A stretch of 62,429 bases of DNA from Mariniphaga sp. Lineage in GTDB: Bacteria; Bacteroidota; Bacteroidia; Bacteroidales; Prolixibacteraceae. Under the pieces are notes generated by a model that worked only from the letters and a program-made list of their open reading frames with translations, was not told where the DNA came from and did no database searches. This document shows, piece by piece, positions 8,703-18,200 of this stretch. The number at the start of each line of letters is the position of its first letter. Position 1 is the first letter of the stretch. Location: NCBI GenBank assembly GCA_019429205.1, contig JAHYIT010000015.1, forward strand, positions 1 to 62,429. The letters are read 5' to 3'. The position numbers were made by a program, and so were the translations under genes.

Positions 8703-8985
8703 ACTTTTTTGGTCAGAAGAAGCCATTCGGAACCTGGAGAATATTCTCGACTATCTTATTGAAAGGTGGTCGCAAAGGGAAGTTGATAACTTTAAAAACA
8801 GACTTTCAAGACTACTTGATTTAATAGTAAAAAATCCACGAATATTTCCGGTTTCAGAATACAATCCACGATTAAGAAAAGCAGTATTAAGTAAACAAAC
8901 CACTGTTTTTTATGAGATTAAGGAGAATGTCATATATATTGCCTATCTGTTTGTTAATCATCAAAATATAAACAAAATAAAATAG
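8692..8985 (+). CDS. RelE/ParE-family toxin
   Basis: This 97-residue protein has the RelE/ParE fold: first strand KLFWSEEAIRNLENILDYLI, a helical hairpin, then basic strands (NPRLRKAVLSKQTTVFYEIK) and a final strand (VIYIAYLFVNHQNINKIK). Proteins of this shape either cut mRNA on the ribosome (RelE) or poison gyrase (ParE). The helix spacing and the IAYLFVNHQN end look more ParE-like. It is translationally coupled to the antitoxin upstream. Confidence 0.8.
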   Translation: MDFKLFWSEEAIRNLENILDYLIERWSQREVDNFKNRLSRLLDLIVKNPRIFPVSEYNPRLRKAVLSKQTTVFYEIKENVIYIAYLFVNHQNINKIK

Positions 8986-9049
8986 CACTTCAAAAATACT
9001 TAGTTTCTATAATTTCCCTGAATATCTATCCTACACTTTTCGTATAATT

Positions 9050-9232
9050 GAACCCTTTCAGGGTTCTTTCCGCACTGTTCAATACACCACGGGTTTCACC
9101 CGCGGCTATTGTTGTAAAACCACTTCGTGGTTTCTCTGGTTTCGTTATAAAGCCAACACTAACAAATACAGAATGTTAAATTGTACTATTTTCAAATTTA
9201 ATCACCCCCAAACCGGAACCCTGAAAGGGTTC
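9050..9232. repeat. Cluster of short hairpins, REP-like
   Basis: The 277-base gap after the ParE gene holds four perfect mini-hairpins with three-base loops: 9050-9066 (GAACCCTTTCAGGGTTC), 9090-9102 (CGGGTTTCACCCG), 9117-9133 (AAACCACTTCGTGGTTT) and 9216-9232. The last is the reverse complement of the first, so the set is bounded by an inverted pair. The first three share a TTC loop. No protein is encoded. This resembles the non-autonomous REP-like elements that occur in many copies in Bacteroidota intergenic regions. Confidence 0.6.
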
Positions 9233-9262
9233 AACAAAAGTCAGCAGAAAAGGAAGGGAAAT

Positions 9263-10297
9263 TTACTCCGAATAATCCGGTCTCACATCGCCATATTTCT
9301 CCACAATTTCATCCAGAATTTCAGTGACTTCGACATTGGTCTCGGCACGCAGAAGTTTGATTTTCAATTCGCGGAAATTGGGCAGGCCGGGAAAATATTT
9401 GGCAAAATGGCGGCGCATCATTAAAATGGCCGAGCGCTCGTTGTCTTTCCATTCCAGATTGAGTCGAAGTTGTTCCTTCACGTTTTCAACCACTTCGGCA
9501 ACGGTTGGTGAGGGAAGTGTTTCGCCGGTTTGAAGGTAATGTTTCACTTCTTTGAAAATCCACGGACGGCCAATTGCCGGGCGGCCAATCATTAGTGCAT
9601 CGACCCCGGTTTGCTCAAGCAAAGTTTTGGCTTTTTCGCCGCCGGTAATGTCGCCGTTTCCGATTATCGGAATTGAAATTTGCGGGTGGTTTTTTACTTC
9701 GCCAATTAAAGTCCAGTCGGCGATGCCGGTGTACAATTGCTCTCGGGTTCGGCCATGAATGGCCAGCGCAGCAATTCCGGCATCCTGCAAACGAAGGGCC
9801 GCTTCCACGATGGGTTTGTCGTTTTTATCCCAGCCTAAACGGGTTTTGGCGGTTACCGGAACTTTAACTGCCTTTACAATTTCGGCAGCCATTTGCTGCA
9901 TTTTGGGCAGGTCGCGCAACATGGCCGCACCGGCGCCGTGGCGGATAATTTTTTTCATGGGGCAGCCGAAGTTGATGTCGATAAAATCGGGTTCCAGCTC
10001 TTCGGCTACCTGCGCAGCATGCACCATCGATTCGATGTTATGCCCGTAAATCTGAATGGCCACCGGTCGGTCGAAATCGAACAAAACCATTTTCTGTTTC
10101 GACTTTTTTACATCGCGTACCAATGCTTCCGACGACACAAACTCGGTGTACATCACATCGGCGCCGTATTTTTTGCACATCCACCGAAACGATTTGTAGG
10201 TAACGTCTTCCATTGGCGCCAGAAACACTGGGGTTCCTTTCAGTATGAGATTTCCGATTTGCATTTCGGGGTCAAAATTATAAAAAGGTGTGTTCAA
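9263..10297 (-). CDS. dusB: tRNA-dihydrouridine synthase
   Basis: This is a 344-residue flavoenzyme that reduces specific uridines in the tRNA D-loop with FMN and NADPH. The TIM barrel carries the DUS signatures LAPMEDVTYKSFRWMCKKYG, DINFGCPMKKIIRHGAGAAM with the catalytic cysteine, AKTRLGWD, IHGRTREQLYTG and IIGNGDITGGEKA. DusB is the usual member in Bacteroidota. The first ATG overlaps the end of mntP by 20 bases. A start at 10264 (MQIGNLILKG) gives the more usual N-terminus and no overlap, and it is equally possible. Confidence 0.93.
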   Translation of the reverse strand: MNTPFYNFDPEMQIGNLILKGTPVFLAPMEDVTYKSFRWMCKKYGADVMYTEFVSSEALVRDVKKSKQKMVLFDFDRPVAIQIYGHNIESMVHAAQVAEELEPDFIDINFGCPMKKIIRHGAGAAMLRDLPKMQQMAAEIVKAVKVPVTAKTRLGWDKNDKPIVEAALRLQDAGIAALAIHGRTREQLYTGIADWTLIGEVKNHPQISIPIIGNGDITGGEKAKTLLEQTGVDALMIGRPAIGRPWIFKEVKHYLQTGETLPSPTVAEVVENVKEQLRLNLEWKDNERSAILMMRRHFAKYFPGLPNFRELKIKLLRAETNVEVTEILDEIVEKYGDVRPDYSE

Positions 10298-10847
10298 CCA
10301 AAATTTTTACTCCCATTCCAAATAAAATAATCCCTCCAAGAATTAATGATTTTTTACTGCGTTTGGCCGGAATGTTTTTCCCGAATAACATGCCCAGCAT
10401 GGAGGCAATAAATGTAATCGCTCCAATAATTAGAACAGGAAATAAAATGGGAATTTCGAGGAACCCGAAGCTGAGGCCTACCACAAGGGCGTCGATGCTG
10501 GTAGCTATTGAAAGGCCTATAATTACCCGTTTCCTGAACGGATTGAAATTTTGCAGCGTACCGTTTGGTTTGATGCCTTCCACCATCATTTTTATACCGA
10601 TAAAAGCCAGCAGCCCAAAGGCAATCCAATGGTCAATTGAGATGATTAATGTATGAATTGTTTTTCCGGCAAACCAGCCAATTACCGGGAAAGCTGCCTG
10701 GAAAAATGCCAGCGAGAACGCAATGGGAACAGCCTGTTTGAAACGAATTTCCTGCTTCATCAGCCCGCACGAAACCGAAACCGCAAACGAATCAAAACTC
10801 AATCCAATGGCTATAAACAGGAATGTTATAAACTGGGTAATACTCAT
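10278..10847 (-). CDS. mntP: Manganese efflux pump MntP
   Basis: This is a roughly 189-residue inner-membrane protein with six hydrophobic helices and the family signature IGLSFDSFAVSVSCGL near the N-terminus, repeated as ATSIDALVVGLSFGF in the second half. The two acidic helix residues (SFDSF and SIDAL) form the ion path. MntP exports Mn(II). I take the start at MSITQF (10847): six further in-frame codons upstream are unlike the family, and the stretch just before it contains CACCTTTG, a likely -7 element. It is followed directly by dusB. No yybP-ykoY riboswitch is seen upstream. Confidence 0.9.
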   Translation of the reverse strand: MSITQFITFLFIAIGLSFDSFAVSVSCGLMKQEIRFKQAVPIAFSLAFFQAAFPVIGWFAGKTIHTLIISIDHWIAFGLLAFIGIKMMVEGIKPNGTLQNFNPFRKRVIIGLSIATSIDALVVGLSFGFLEIPILFPVLIIGAITFIASMLGMLFGKNIPAKRSKKSLILGGIILFGMGVKILVEHTFL

Positions 10848-10927
10848 CTCAACCCAAAGGTGCAAAAATTCTGAATTTTGAAAAAGACGGAAGCATTAAC
10901 TTTTAATTTTCAGCAGTGTACAATCCC

Positions 10928-12265
10928 TTACTGCATAAATTTTGAATAGGTAATCACCAGTTTAATTCCGGTTTTACTGTTGCTTCCTTTCAGAACAACA
11001 CGGTTGGCCTCGCTGTTTTTACGCGCCGTGGTTAAAAAGAATCCGTGATTTTCTGCTACTCCATCAATAATTTGCTGCATGTGTTGGGTAATGTTAAAAC
11101 GGTATGTGTAATCAGAACGAAGCCTGCCGCCGTAATAGGCTGAACTGAACGAATAATCAGAAGGAAGAAATTCGGTACCTTTTTCATCAAGCACCGTAAA
11201 CAGCAATTGCAAAGGAGGTAAATATTTTTCTACTTCAGAGGCAATGGTATCAACCTGAAATACCAGTTCGGCCTTGTTTATACCGATATTGAGCGAATCT
11301 TTCCAGGAAGTAAGTCCGTCAATATATATTTTTGATTTTAAACCTCCGGTGGCCTGCACATAAATAAGCGAATCTTCGCCGGAATCCACATTCAAGTTGG
11401 CTCCAAACGGAGTTCCTGAATAATCGTGTTCAATGGAATTAACGCGTGCACTGAACCGTGTAATTACATAAGGATTTAAAAGAGTATCCGGTTCATCTTC
11501 GGCTTTGTTTTCGTCGTTGTTGTAATATACTACCAGCGCCGATCCCTGAAAATTACCGGATGAAGCAGCTTCGAGTGTAAGAATTGTGCCACCTACGGTT
11601 GTTTGTTCTTCAGATTCTATATACAATCCTTTAAAATATTCCAGGAATACATCGTTGTTAATCATTTGCAGCGAATCGGCATTGACCAGTTTTTGTCCCA
11701 GAGAGTTGGCAAGCGGAATGGAAATGAGTTGGTAAAATGTGTCTTGTGAAGCCGAATCCTGTCTTACAGCCGGTGTGTAATCTATTTCGCCAAGCAATTG
11801 AGATGAAGCCAGTGCTTTTAAATTAACATTCTGATTGTATCTTTGATCTATATCAATGGGTGATTCCAGTTCGTAAACCCTGAATTTTTGCGGGGTAATG
11901 GTGTCGCCATAAATGAGCCGGTAGTATAAAAATAATTTTACAGAGTCAGCTTCAGCATTGGTTCCATATTCCGGAAAGTCCTGTAATCTGAATTGTGTTG
12001 CAAAATTGATGGTAGTTTTTCCAAACACCGGATCATAAAAACTTCCCAGCAGGCTTTTCGATGCTTCGTCTGTAGAAATGGAATCTTCACGGTAGGTAAA
12101 GGAAGAAATACTGTTTTTTTCCACCAGGTTTTTTACCTCAATTAAATCACTTGTAGGCAGTAATTCCATTCCCAGGTCATTGGGCTCGTTACATGCGGTA
12201 AAAAACGCCAAAGTGGCTATTGTCCAGGCAATTAGGTGGTATTTAAAAGATATCTTGTGTTTCAC
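10928..12265 (-). CDS. DUF4270 lipoprotein
   Basis: This 445-residue protein has a lipoprotein signal (LIAWTIATLAFFTACNEPND, cysteine at about residue 25) and the DUF4270 features: the opening NDLGMELLPTSDLI, repeated beta-rich segments (FRLQDFPEYG) and the ending FLTTARKNSEANRVVLKGSN. The family is confined to Bacteroidota and its role is unknown. It often lies next to the short GT5 gene and panC, as it does here. A TACGTTTG box at 12316-12323 on this strand may be its -7 element. Confidence 0.85.
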   Translation of the reverse strand: MKHKISFKYHLIAWTIATLAFFTACNEPNDLGMELLPTSDLIEVKNLVEKNSISSFTYREDSISTDEASKSLLGSFYDPVFGKTTINFATQFRLQDFPEYGTNAEADSVKLFLYYRLIYGDTITPQKFRVYELESPIDIDQRYNQNVNLKALASSQLLGEIDYTPAVRQDSASQDTFYQLISIPLANSLGQKLVNADSLQMINNDVFLEYFKGLYIESEEQTTVGGTILTLEAASSGNFQGSALVVYYNNDENKAEDEPDTLLNPYVITRFSARVNSIEHDYSGTPFGANLNVDSGEDSLIYVQATGGLKSKIYIDGLTSWKDSLNIGINKAELVFQVDTIASEVEKYLPPLQLLFTVLDEKGTEFLPSDYSFSSAYYGGRLRSDYTYRFNITQHMQQIIDGVAENHGFFLTTARKNSEANRVVLKGSNSKTGIKLVITYSKFMQ

Positions 12266-12398
12266 TGAATTCTTGTTTTAAGTAATTGTTTTCCTGTTTG
12301 CTAAAAAATAAAACACAAACGTATAAAAAATCGTTGAGGCAGTAGTGTATATGGTTGTAATTTTGATCTTTTTACCATAAAAATTGATCTTTTAACAA

Positions 12399-13202
12399 CT
12401 ACCATATTTTTTCGTAAAAATCGTCGTAGGCAGCAATGTATGTTTCTTTTGGCTGGTAGCCCAGGAAGGATTTACCTGTTTCAGGAACAAATTTTTCCAG
12501 TTCCGGGTGAATTTTTTCTGTACCCTGAATAATGGCATCGGAGTAACTGATAGCCAGTTTGCTCAGATTCACATAGTCTGGTTTTTCGAGAAGTGAAACA
12601 TCTTCAGGGACCATTCCTTCAAGCAAAACCTTGGTTTTAATATCGGGGTTTAATGTTTTTTTGAATTCGTCGTTGTACAACGAATAAACTACTTTCGATT
12701 GTTTAAATAGCGGGTTATTGTAATAATATTTTTTGATGAACAGTGGGACCAGGCCCGTTAGCCAACCTTGGCAATGAATAATATCAGGCGCCCACCTTAG
12801 TTTTATAACAGTCTCCAAAACACCACGCGCAAAAAACAGGGCGCGTTCGTCGTTATCTGGAAATTCTTCTCCTTTTGAATTGGCAACAACCTGTTTCCGG
12901 TGAAAATAGTCTTCATTGTCAATAAAATAAACTTGCATTCGGGCTGCCTGAATAGAGGCAACTTTTATAATAAGCGGGTGATCGGTATCATCAATAACCA
13001 GGTTCATACCCGACAAGCGAATAACTTCGTGAAGCTGGTTCCGCCTTTCGTTTACGCAACCGTACCGTGGCATAAACGTGCGGATTTCACGTCCCTTTTC
13101 CTGCACTCCCTGAGGCAGGTAGCGGGCAATTTCCGACATTTCACTTTCGGGAAGATAAGGGGTGATTTCCTGAGAAATATAAAGGATCTTTTTCTTTTCC
13201 AT
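12399..13202 (-). CDS. Short GT5 (glycogen/starch synthase N-terminal domain) protein
   Basis: This 267-residue protein matches the N-terminal domain of glycogen synthases (KKKILYISQEITPYLPESEM at the start, DIIHCQGWLTGLVPLFIKKY in the middle). Full-length GlgA has about 480 residues and a second Rossmann domain, which is absent here. The ADP-glucose-binding KxGGL motif after the first strand reads PESEMSEIA, so synthase activity is doubtful. Annotation pipelines usually call it glycogen synthase; I would call it a GT5-like domain protein. The start at 13202 (MEKKKIL) is preferred over 13235 because a good promoter covers the longer frame. It is divergent from panC. Confidence 0.8.
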   Translation of the reverse strand: MEKKKILYISQEITPYLPESEMSEIARYLPQGVQEKGREIRTFMPRYGCVNERRNQLHEVIRLSGMNLVIDDTDHPLIIKVASIQAARMQVYFIDNEDYFHRKQVVANSKGEEFPDNDERALFFARGVLETVIKLRWAPDIIHCQGWLTGLVPLFIKKYYYNNPLFKQSKVVYSLYNDEFKKTLNPDIKTKVLLEGMVPEDVSLLEKPDYVNLSKLAISYSDAIIQGTEKIHPELEKFVPETGKSFLGYQPKETYIAAYDDFYEKIW

Positions 13203-13232
13203 TGACCTGTAAGCGCAGTTTATAACAGACTG

Positions 13233-13263
13233 CAAAGGTAATAAAAATATCGTGAATATTCAA
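13233..13263 (-). promoter_or_regulatory. Bacteroidota-type promoter for the short GT5 gene
   Basis: On the minus strand TTGA (13260-13263) is followed after 19 bases by TACCTTTG (13233-13240), a close fit to TTTG-N19-TAnnTTTG. Transcription would begin near 13225, about 23 bases before the ATG at 13202. On the other strand TTACTTTG at 13338-13345 may serve panC. Confidence 0.6.
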
Positions 13264-13365
13264 TTATCGCTATTTCCATTGTGTTAAGCCTCATGCTTTA
13301 ATAAAGGGCTTCACCAAAATTTAAGCAGATAATTTATTTACTTTGCACTGTAAAAATTTAAGGCA

Positions 13366-14205
13366 ATGGTTCTGGTTAAAACAGTTGAAGAACTTAAAAA
13401 GAATTTAAAGGCGCTTCGTAAAAAAGGCAGCCTGGGATTTGTGCCCACTATGGGTGCGCTGCACAGCGGTCACATATCGTTGGTAAATCAGGCTGTTCGC
13501 GAAAATAGGGTGGTGGTGGTAAGCATTTTTGTAAATCCCAACCAATTTAACGATGCCAATGATTTGAAACACTATCCGCGTAACCTGGATGCCGATTTAA
13601 AATTACTGGAACCAACCGGCTGTGATATTGTTTTTGCTCCTGAAGCCCGGGAAATTTATCCTGAACCTGATACACGGAAATTTAATTTTGGCCCGCTGGA
13701 AACAGCTATGGAAGGAAAACACCGGCCGGGGCATTTCAACGGAGTTGCGCAAGTGGTAAGCCGTCTTTTCGAAATTGTGGAGCCTGGCAAAGCCTATTTC
13801 GGTTTGAAAGATTTTCAGCAGTTGGCTATAATCAACAAACTGGTAAAAATGTTGGCATTGCCGGTTGAAATTGTTCCATGCGACATTATCAGGGAAAAAA
13901 ACGGCCTGGCCATGAGTTCGCGCAACGAACTTCTTTCAGTTGAAGAAAGAAACAATGCGGCATTCATTTTTGAAACACTAACCAAAGCCAAAAACCTTGC
14001 CGGCACAAAAAACGTAAACGAGCTTGAAAACTGGGTGAAAGAAAACATCAACAAAAACCCGTTTTTAAATGTTGAATATTTTGAAATAGTTGATTTTGAA
14101 AATCTTCAACCAGTAAAAAGCTGGGGCGATAAAGGAAAAAAAATAGGTTGTATTGCCGTTTTTTGCGGCAAAGTTCGATTGATTGATAATATTGTTTTGA
14201 ACTGA
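13366..14205 (+). CDS. panC: Pantothenate synthetase (pantoate-beta-alanine ligase)
   Basis: This 279-residue enzyme condenses pantoate and beta-alanine with ATP through a pantoyl-adenylate. The signatures are [18 protein letters not shown] with the adenylate HSGH motif, [48 protein letters not shown] and [12 protein letters not shown]. Length and motifs are complete. panD follows 11 bases later, so the two enzymes of the beta-alanine branch of pantothenate synthesis are co-transcribed. Confidence 0.97.
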   Translation: MVLVKTVEELKKNLKALRKKGSLGFVPTMGALHSGHISLVNQAVRENRVVVVSIFVNPNQFNDANDLKHYPRNLDADLKLLEPTGCDIVFAPEAREIYPEPDTRKFNFGPLETAMEGKHRPGHFNGVAQVVSRLFEIVEPGKAYFGLKDFQQLAIINKLVKMLALPVEIVPCDIIREKNGLAMSSRNELLSVEERNNAAFIFETLTKAKNLAGTKNVNELENWVKENINKNPFLNVEYFEIVDFENLQPVKSWGDKGKKIGCIAVFCGKVRLIDNIVLN

Positions 14206-14216
14206 AAGAGCATATT

Positions 14217-14567
14217 ATGCGTATAGAAATTTGTAAATCGAAAATTCATAAAGTTACAGTTACGGAAGCCAACCTGCAATATGTAGGCAGCATTACCATT
14301 GACGAAGATTTGATGGAGGCAGCCAACTTAATTGAAAATGAAAAGGTGCAGGTGGTAAACATTAACAACGGCGAACGCCTGGAAACCTATGTGATTAAAG
14401 GCGAACGCGGTTCCGGCATAATCTGTTTGAACGGGCCGGCTGCCCGAAAGGCGGCTGTAGGCGATGTTGTAATTATTATCTCATACGCATCAATGGATTT
14501 TGAAGAAGCCAAAACATTTAAGCCTTCCATTATTTTTCCCGATGTTGAAACCAACAGGCTGGTTTAA
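14217..14567 (+). CDS. panD: Aspartate 1-decarboxylase (pyruvoyl enzyme)
   Basis: This 116-residue proenzyme makes beta-alanine from aspartate. The self-cleavage site is G24-S25 in [13 protein letters not shown]; Ser25 becomes the pyruvoyl group. The catalytic region [20 protein letters not shown] is intact. It is downstream of panC and ends four bases before the convergent ABC permease gene. Confidence 0.97.
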   Translation: MRIEICKSKIHKVTVTEANLQYVGSITIDEDLMEAANLIENEKVQVVNINNGERLETYVIKGERGSGIICLNGPAARKAAVGDVVIIISYASMDFEEAKTFKPSIIFPDVETNRLV

Positions 14568-14571
14568 CCCC

Positions 14572-15291
14572 TTAAACAAACTTCTCCCTTTTTTGCAGGT
14601 TGTAAAGTCCGTAAAGGATAAAAACAATCATACTTACGCCTAAAAATATCCGGTTTTTGGTAATCAGTCCCTGCCAGATTATTTCATTAAAGTTGTTGGG
14701 AATTTGGAACGGGTTCAGAAAAACATTCCATTGGGTACGTTCTACTGCATCCTGTAAAATTATCAGTGCAACGCCAACCAATACCATCAATACAGCAGTT
14801 CCGTTTCCGTTTTTTATAACGGTTGAAAACATAAAGGCCATGGAACCCATAAAAACAATGGGGTACATCAACTGATAGGCCATTTCCAGCACTTCAATTT
14901 TATATAATAGCACCGAGGCAACTGCTGAAAATAAAATGGTAATCAGAAAAATTAACACATAAATCATTAACAGCCTTACCAGCCAAATCTTGTAACGGTA
15001 ATTGGGAATTCCGAACAAAATTTCGAGCATTCGCGAATCGTCATCGTTTTGAATGCCAAATACCGATGGGTAAAAAATGAGCAGGATACCAGGAAAAATA
15101 AGCAGATTGTAAACCGTTCCATCGGTTAATGCTTCACCGTTCCAAACCGTTTGAATGGCAAAAAACAGAAAAAAAGCAAAGGCTGCCATTAAAAACCAAA
15201 TAAAACGGCCGGCAAAAATGATTTTCAGGTTGTAGCGAATCATTCTCACCGTGTTTTTAAAACTATTTTTTATTTCGAATTTTTGTTCCAT
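14572..15291 (-). CDS. ABC-2 type transporter permease
   Basis: This 239-residue integral membrane protein has about six hydrophobic helices and the ABC-2 permease layout: an N-terminal amphipathic start (VRMIRYNLKIIFAGRF), a conserved cytoplasmic loop (DDDSRMLEILFGIPNYRYKI) and a terminal helix. It has no ATPase of its own. It starts three bases after the RND-ABC fusion gene ends, so the fused ATPase domain is its natural partner. It is the last gene of the seven-gene transporter operon. Confidence 0.8.
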   Translation of the reverse strand: MEQKFEIKNSFKNTVRMIRYNLKIIFAGRFIWFLMAAFAFFLFFAIQTVWNGEALTDGTVYNLLIFPGILLIFYPSVFGIQNDDDSRMLEILFGIPNYRYKIWLVRLLMIYVLIFLITILFSAVASVLLYKIEVLEMAYQLMYPIVFMGSMAFMFSTVIKNGNGTAVLMVLVGVALIILQDAVERTQWNVFLNPFQIPNNFNEIIWQGLITKNRIFLGVSMIVFILYGLYNLQKREKFV

Positions 15292-15294
15292 TAT

Positions 15295-18200
15295 TTACAC
15301 GTTTTTAGCAAAGTCTTTCAGCAGGCACAAATAGGCATCTTCAAGGTGCGGCGATGCAGGCACGGCATTTTCTGATGGTTTTTCTTTTGCAAGCACACGA
15401 ATTTTAATGTTATCACCTTCGCGCATGTGATGAACAATGAGCTGCTTGTTCGAAAAACTGTCGAATTCTTTAGCAGGTAAAGTCATTTGCCAAACAAAGC
15501 CTTCGCCCATTTTTACCATCGCGTTTGGTGTACCATAGTATTTCAAATCGCCCCGGTTAATAACCGCCACCTGGTTGCACGAGCTCGAAATATCTTCAAT
15601 AATATGGGTTGAGAAAATTACAATCCGTTCGCGGCTCAATTCTACCAACAAGTTACGGAAACGAATCCGTTCGCGCGGGTCGAGGCCGGCAGTCGGTTCG
15701 TCCACTACCAAAATACGTGGCAGGTTGAGCAGAATTTGAGCAATTCCAATACGCTGTTTCATTCCACCCGAGAACGAACCAATTTTATCGTCTTTCCGGT
15801 CGAACAAGTGTACATTTTTCAGCACATAGTCCAGCCGTTCATTACGCGTGTTAACATCTTTAATTCCCTTCAAAATAGCTTGGTAATCGAGAAATTCCCA
15901 TGCCGACATATTTTCGTAAGTGCCAAAAGCCTGGGGCAGATAACCGATTAATCCCTGCAACTCTTCCCGGTGTTTCTGTGTGTCAAGACCGTTAATCCAT
16001 ATTTTTCCGTAACTCTGTTCCAAAATTCCGCAAATAATGCGCATCATGGTCGATTTTCCTGCTCCGTTGGGTCCCAAAAGGCCGAACATTCCGGTTCTGA
16101 TTTCCAGTGAAACTCCATTCAATGCACGGAAAGGAACTTTATGTTTACCGATTATCGGAATTTGACGCACCATGGTAAAGTAAGCGCGGCGTAATGCGCT
16201 GAATCTTCCTTCAATACGGGCAATATTCAGGTTTTTGCGGTGAATGTATTCGCCCGAACTGTAAATAACCAAAAGCAGTGTCCAGATTATTCCCACAAAA
16301 ATTACCATGCCCAGGTTGTCCCAGTTTCTGAAAAATATGAACAGGAATAAAGCCGGAACTCCCCAGAAAACCATGTTCCGAACAATGCGGTTAATTTTCT
16401 GGTAAATAGGATTTTTAGTGTATTCCAACCTGTTGGCCAATACTTGTGCAAGAGGAACGTAAAGCACAAACAGGAAAAAGTAAACGAAATGCGACATAAT
16501 CCACATCCACACATTGCTGTTTACATAAAAGAATGTAAAAAACACGAGGAATCCGAACAGTGGAATTTGCCAAATCAGATCGTAAAAATCGCGCAGATGT
16601 TTATAGTCTCTCAATAATCCGGCACGTTCTCTGATTTTTATTCCGGCCTTCCACTCGCGGACAAAACGGTTGTCGCGGTCGTAAATTTTTACCAGTTTTT
16701 GTATTACAATCCGAATTTGTTCTTTTTCGTCAACCACTTTTGAACTGGCTTTTCGCAAGCTCGTTAATACAAACGCTGTAACACCGGGAATAAGGATAAC
16801 AACCATCATAAACCCGAGCAACTTCCAAACAAATGAATCCACTTCAAAATAGATGTAAAGTGTGGCAACTACAAAGAGAACCAGTTGCAGCACTTTTAAA
16901 CTCCAGTGTAGCGATTTGAGCCAGTTTACTGCATTTTCCATCCCGAAATAGAGGGTGGGAACAAAAACCAAAGTAAGGACTGTACTTACTGCAAGCCCGC
17001 CAATTACGGTAATGGCAAATGGTGCTCCTATTGCACCAACATATTCCGATTGCCCCATGGCCAGCGGTAACATGGCCACAATAGTAGTAATGGCTGTAAT
17101 CAGAATTGGTCGCACACGCGAAAGTCCGGCCGTCATTAAAGCACGCGATTTGCGGTAACCCCGTTTCCGGAGAATGTTGGTGTAATCGATAAGAATGATT
17201 CCATTATTTACCACGACTCCCAGCAAAATGAGAAATCCGGTTAATGTGTTGGCATTAAACAAACTGTTGCCGGTAAAAATGAGTGCAATGAAAGAGCCAA
17301 TGGCTGCCAGCGGAACGGAAAACATTAAAACAATGGGCGTGGTAAGCGATTCGAAAACCGAAGCCAGAATCATCAGAATGAGCAGAAAAGCTGCCCCAAT
17401 CAGAAAATAAAATTCTGAAAACTGGTCTTCTTCGTGAATAACTTCAATGGCCACACCTGCAGGCATTTTATAGTTACTCACAACCTGATCCAATTCAAGC
17501 CGGTAAGCTTCCAGCAGGTCTTTCGATTGTTCGGCCTCCTGGGCAAAACGATAAAACAACTCAATCTGCTTTTCCTGGTTCACCCTGGTAATACTTGCCA
17601 TACCATCGGCATAAACCAGATCGGCAATGTCCTGAAGATCGTATGTGGCGCCCTGATTATTGCTTACCTTCATACGTCTTAAATCGTCAATATTTTTCTC
17701 TCTTTCTTCTTCCTCCCCGGTGAGTTTTTCTTTTATAATGATTTCATATTCCTCTGTTCCCTGTTTGAAATTTACGCCGGAGGTGAATTCACGCGTAAAA
17801 GAGCCCAGTTCGGAGGCAATGTTATTCATGTTGAGGCCAAATTCGGTGAGCAACAACTGGTTGAAATACAGATGCAATTCAGGCCGGTTTCTGGCCACAC
17901 TGATGTTCACACTTCGAATGGATTCCAGGTTTTCGATGAAATATTGCAAATCTTCGGCTACACCTCGCATGGCATCAAAATCTTCACCTTTAATTACAAT
18001 ACGTTCGCGGTTGGTGCCTATGCCCAAAAAGCGGCTGAAGTTTTCCATTCCGGCGCCACCACCGCCACTGCCGCCGCCACGGAACCGCGCACTTGAAGCC
18101 GGTGCAGTGAGGCTTATTTCGGCCTGGGCAATATTGTTGACAAGTCCTTCCACTTCCGATTTGATTTCGGCTATGGAGCGCTTATTAATCTTTTTATAGT

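Noticed and set aside
9050-9232. CRISPR array
   Set aside because: The repeats are short hairpins of different sequence, without regular spacers or cas genes.
10848-10927. Manganese riboswitch upstream of mntP
   Set aside because: The gap is too short and shows no conserved yybP-ykoY elements; only a promoter-like box is seen.
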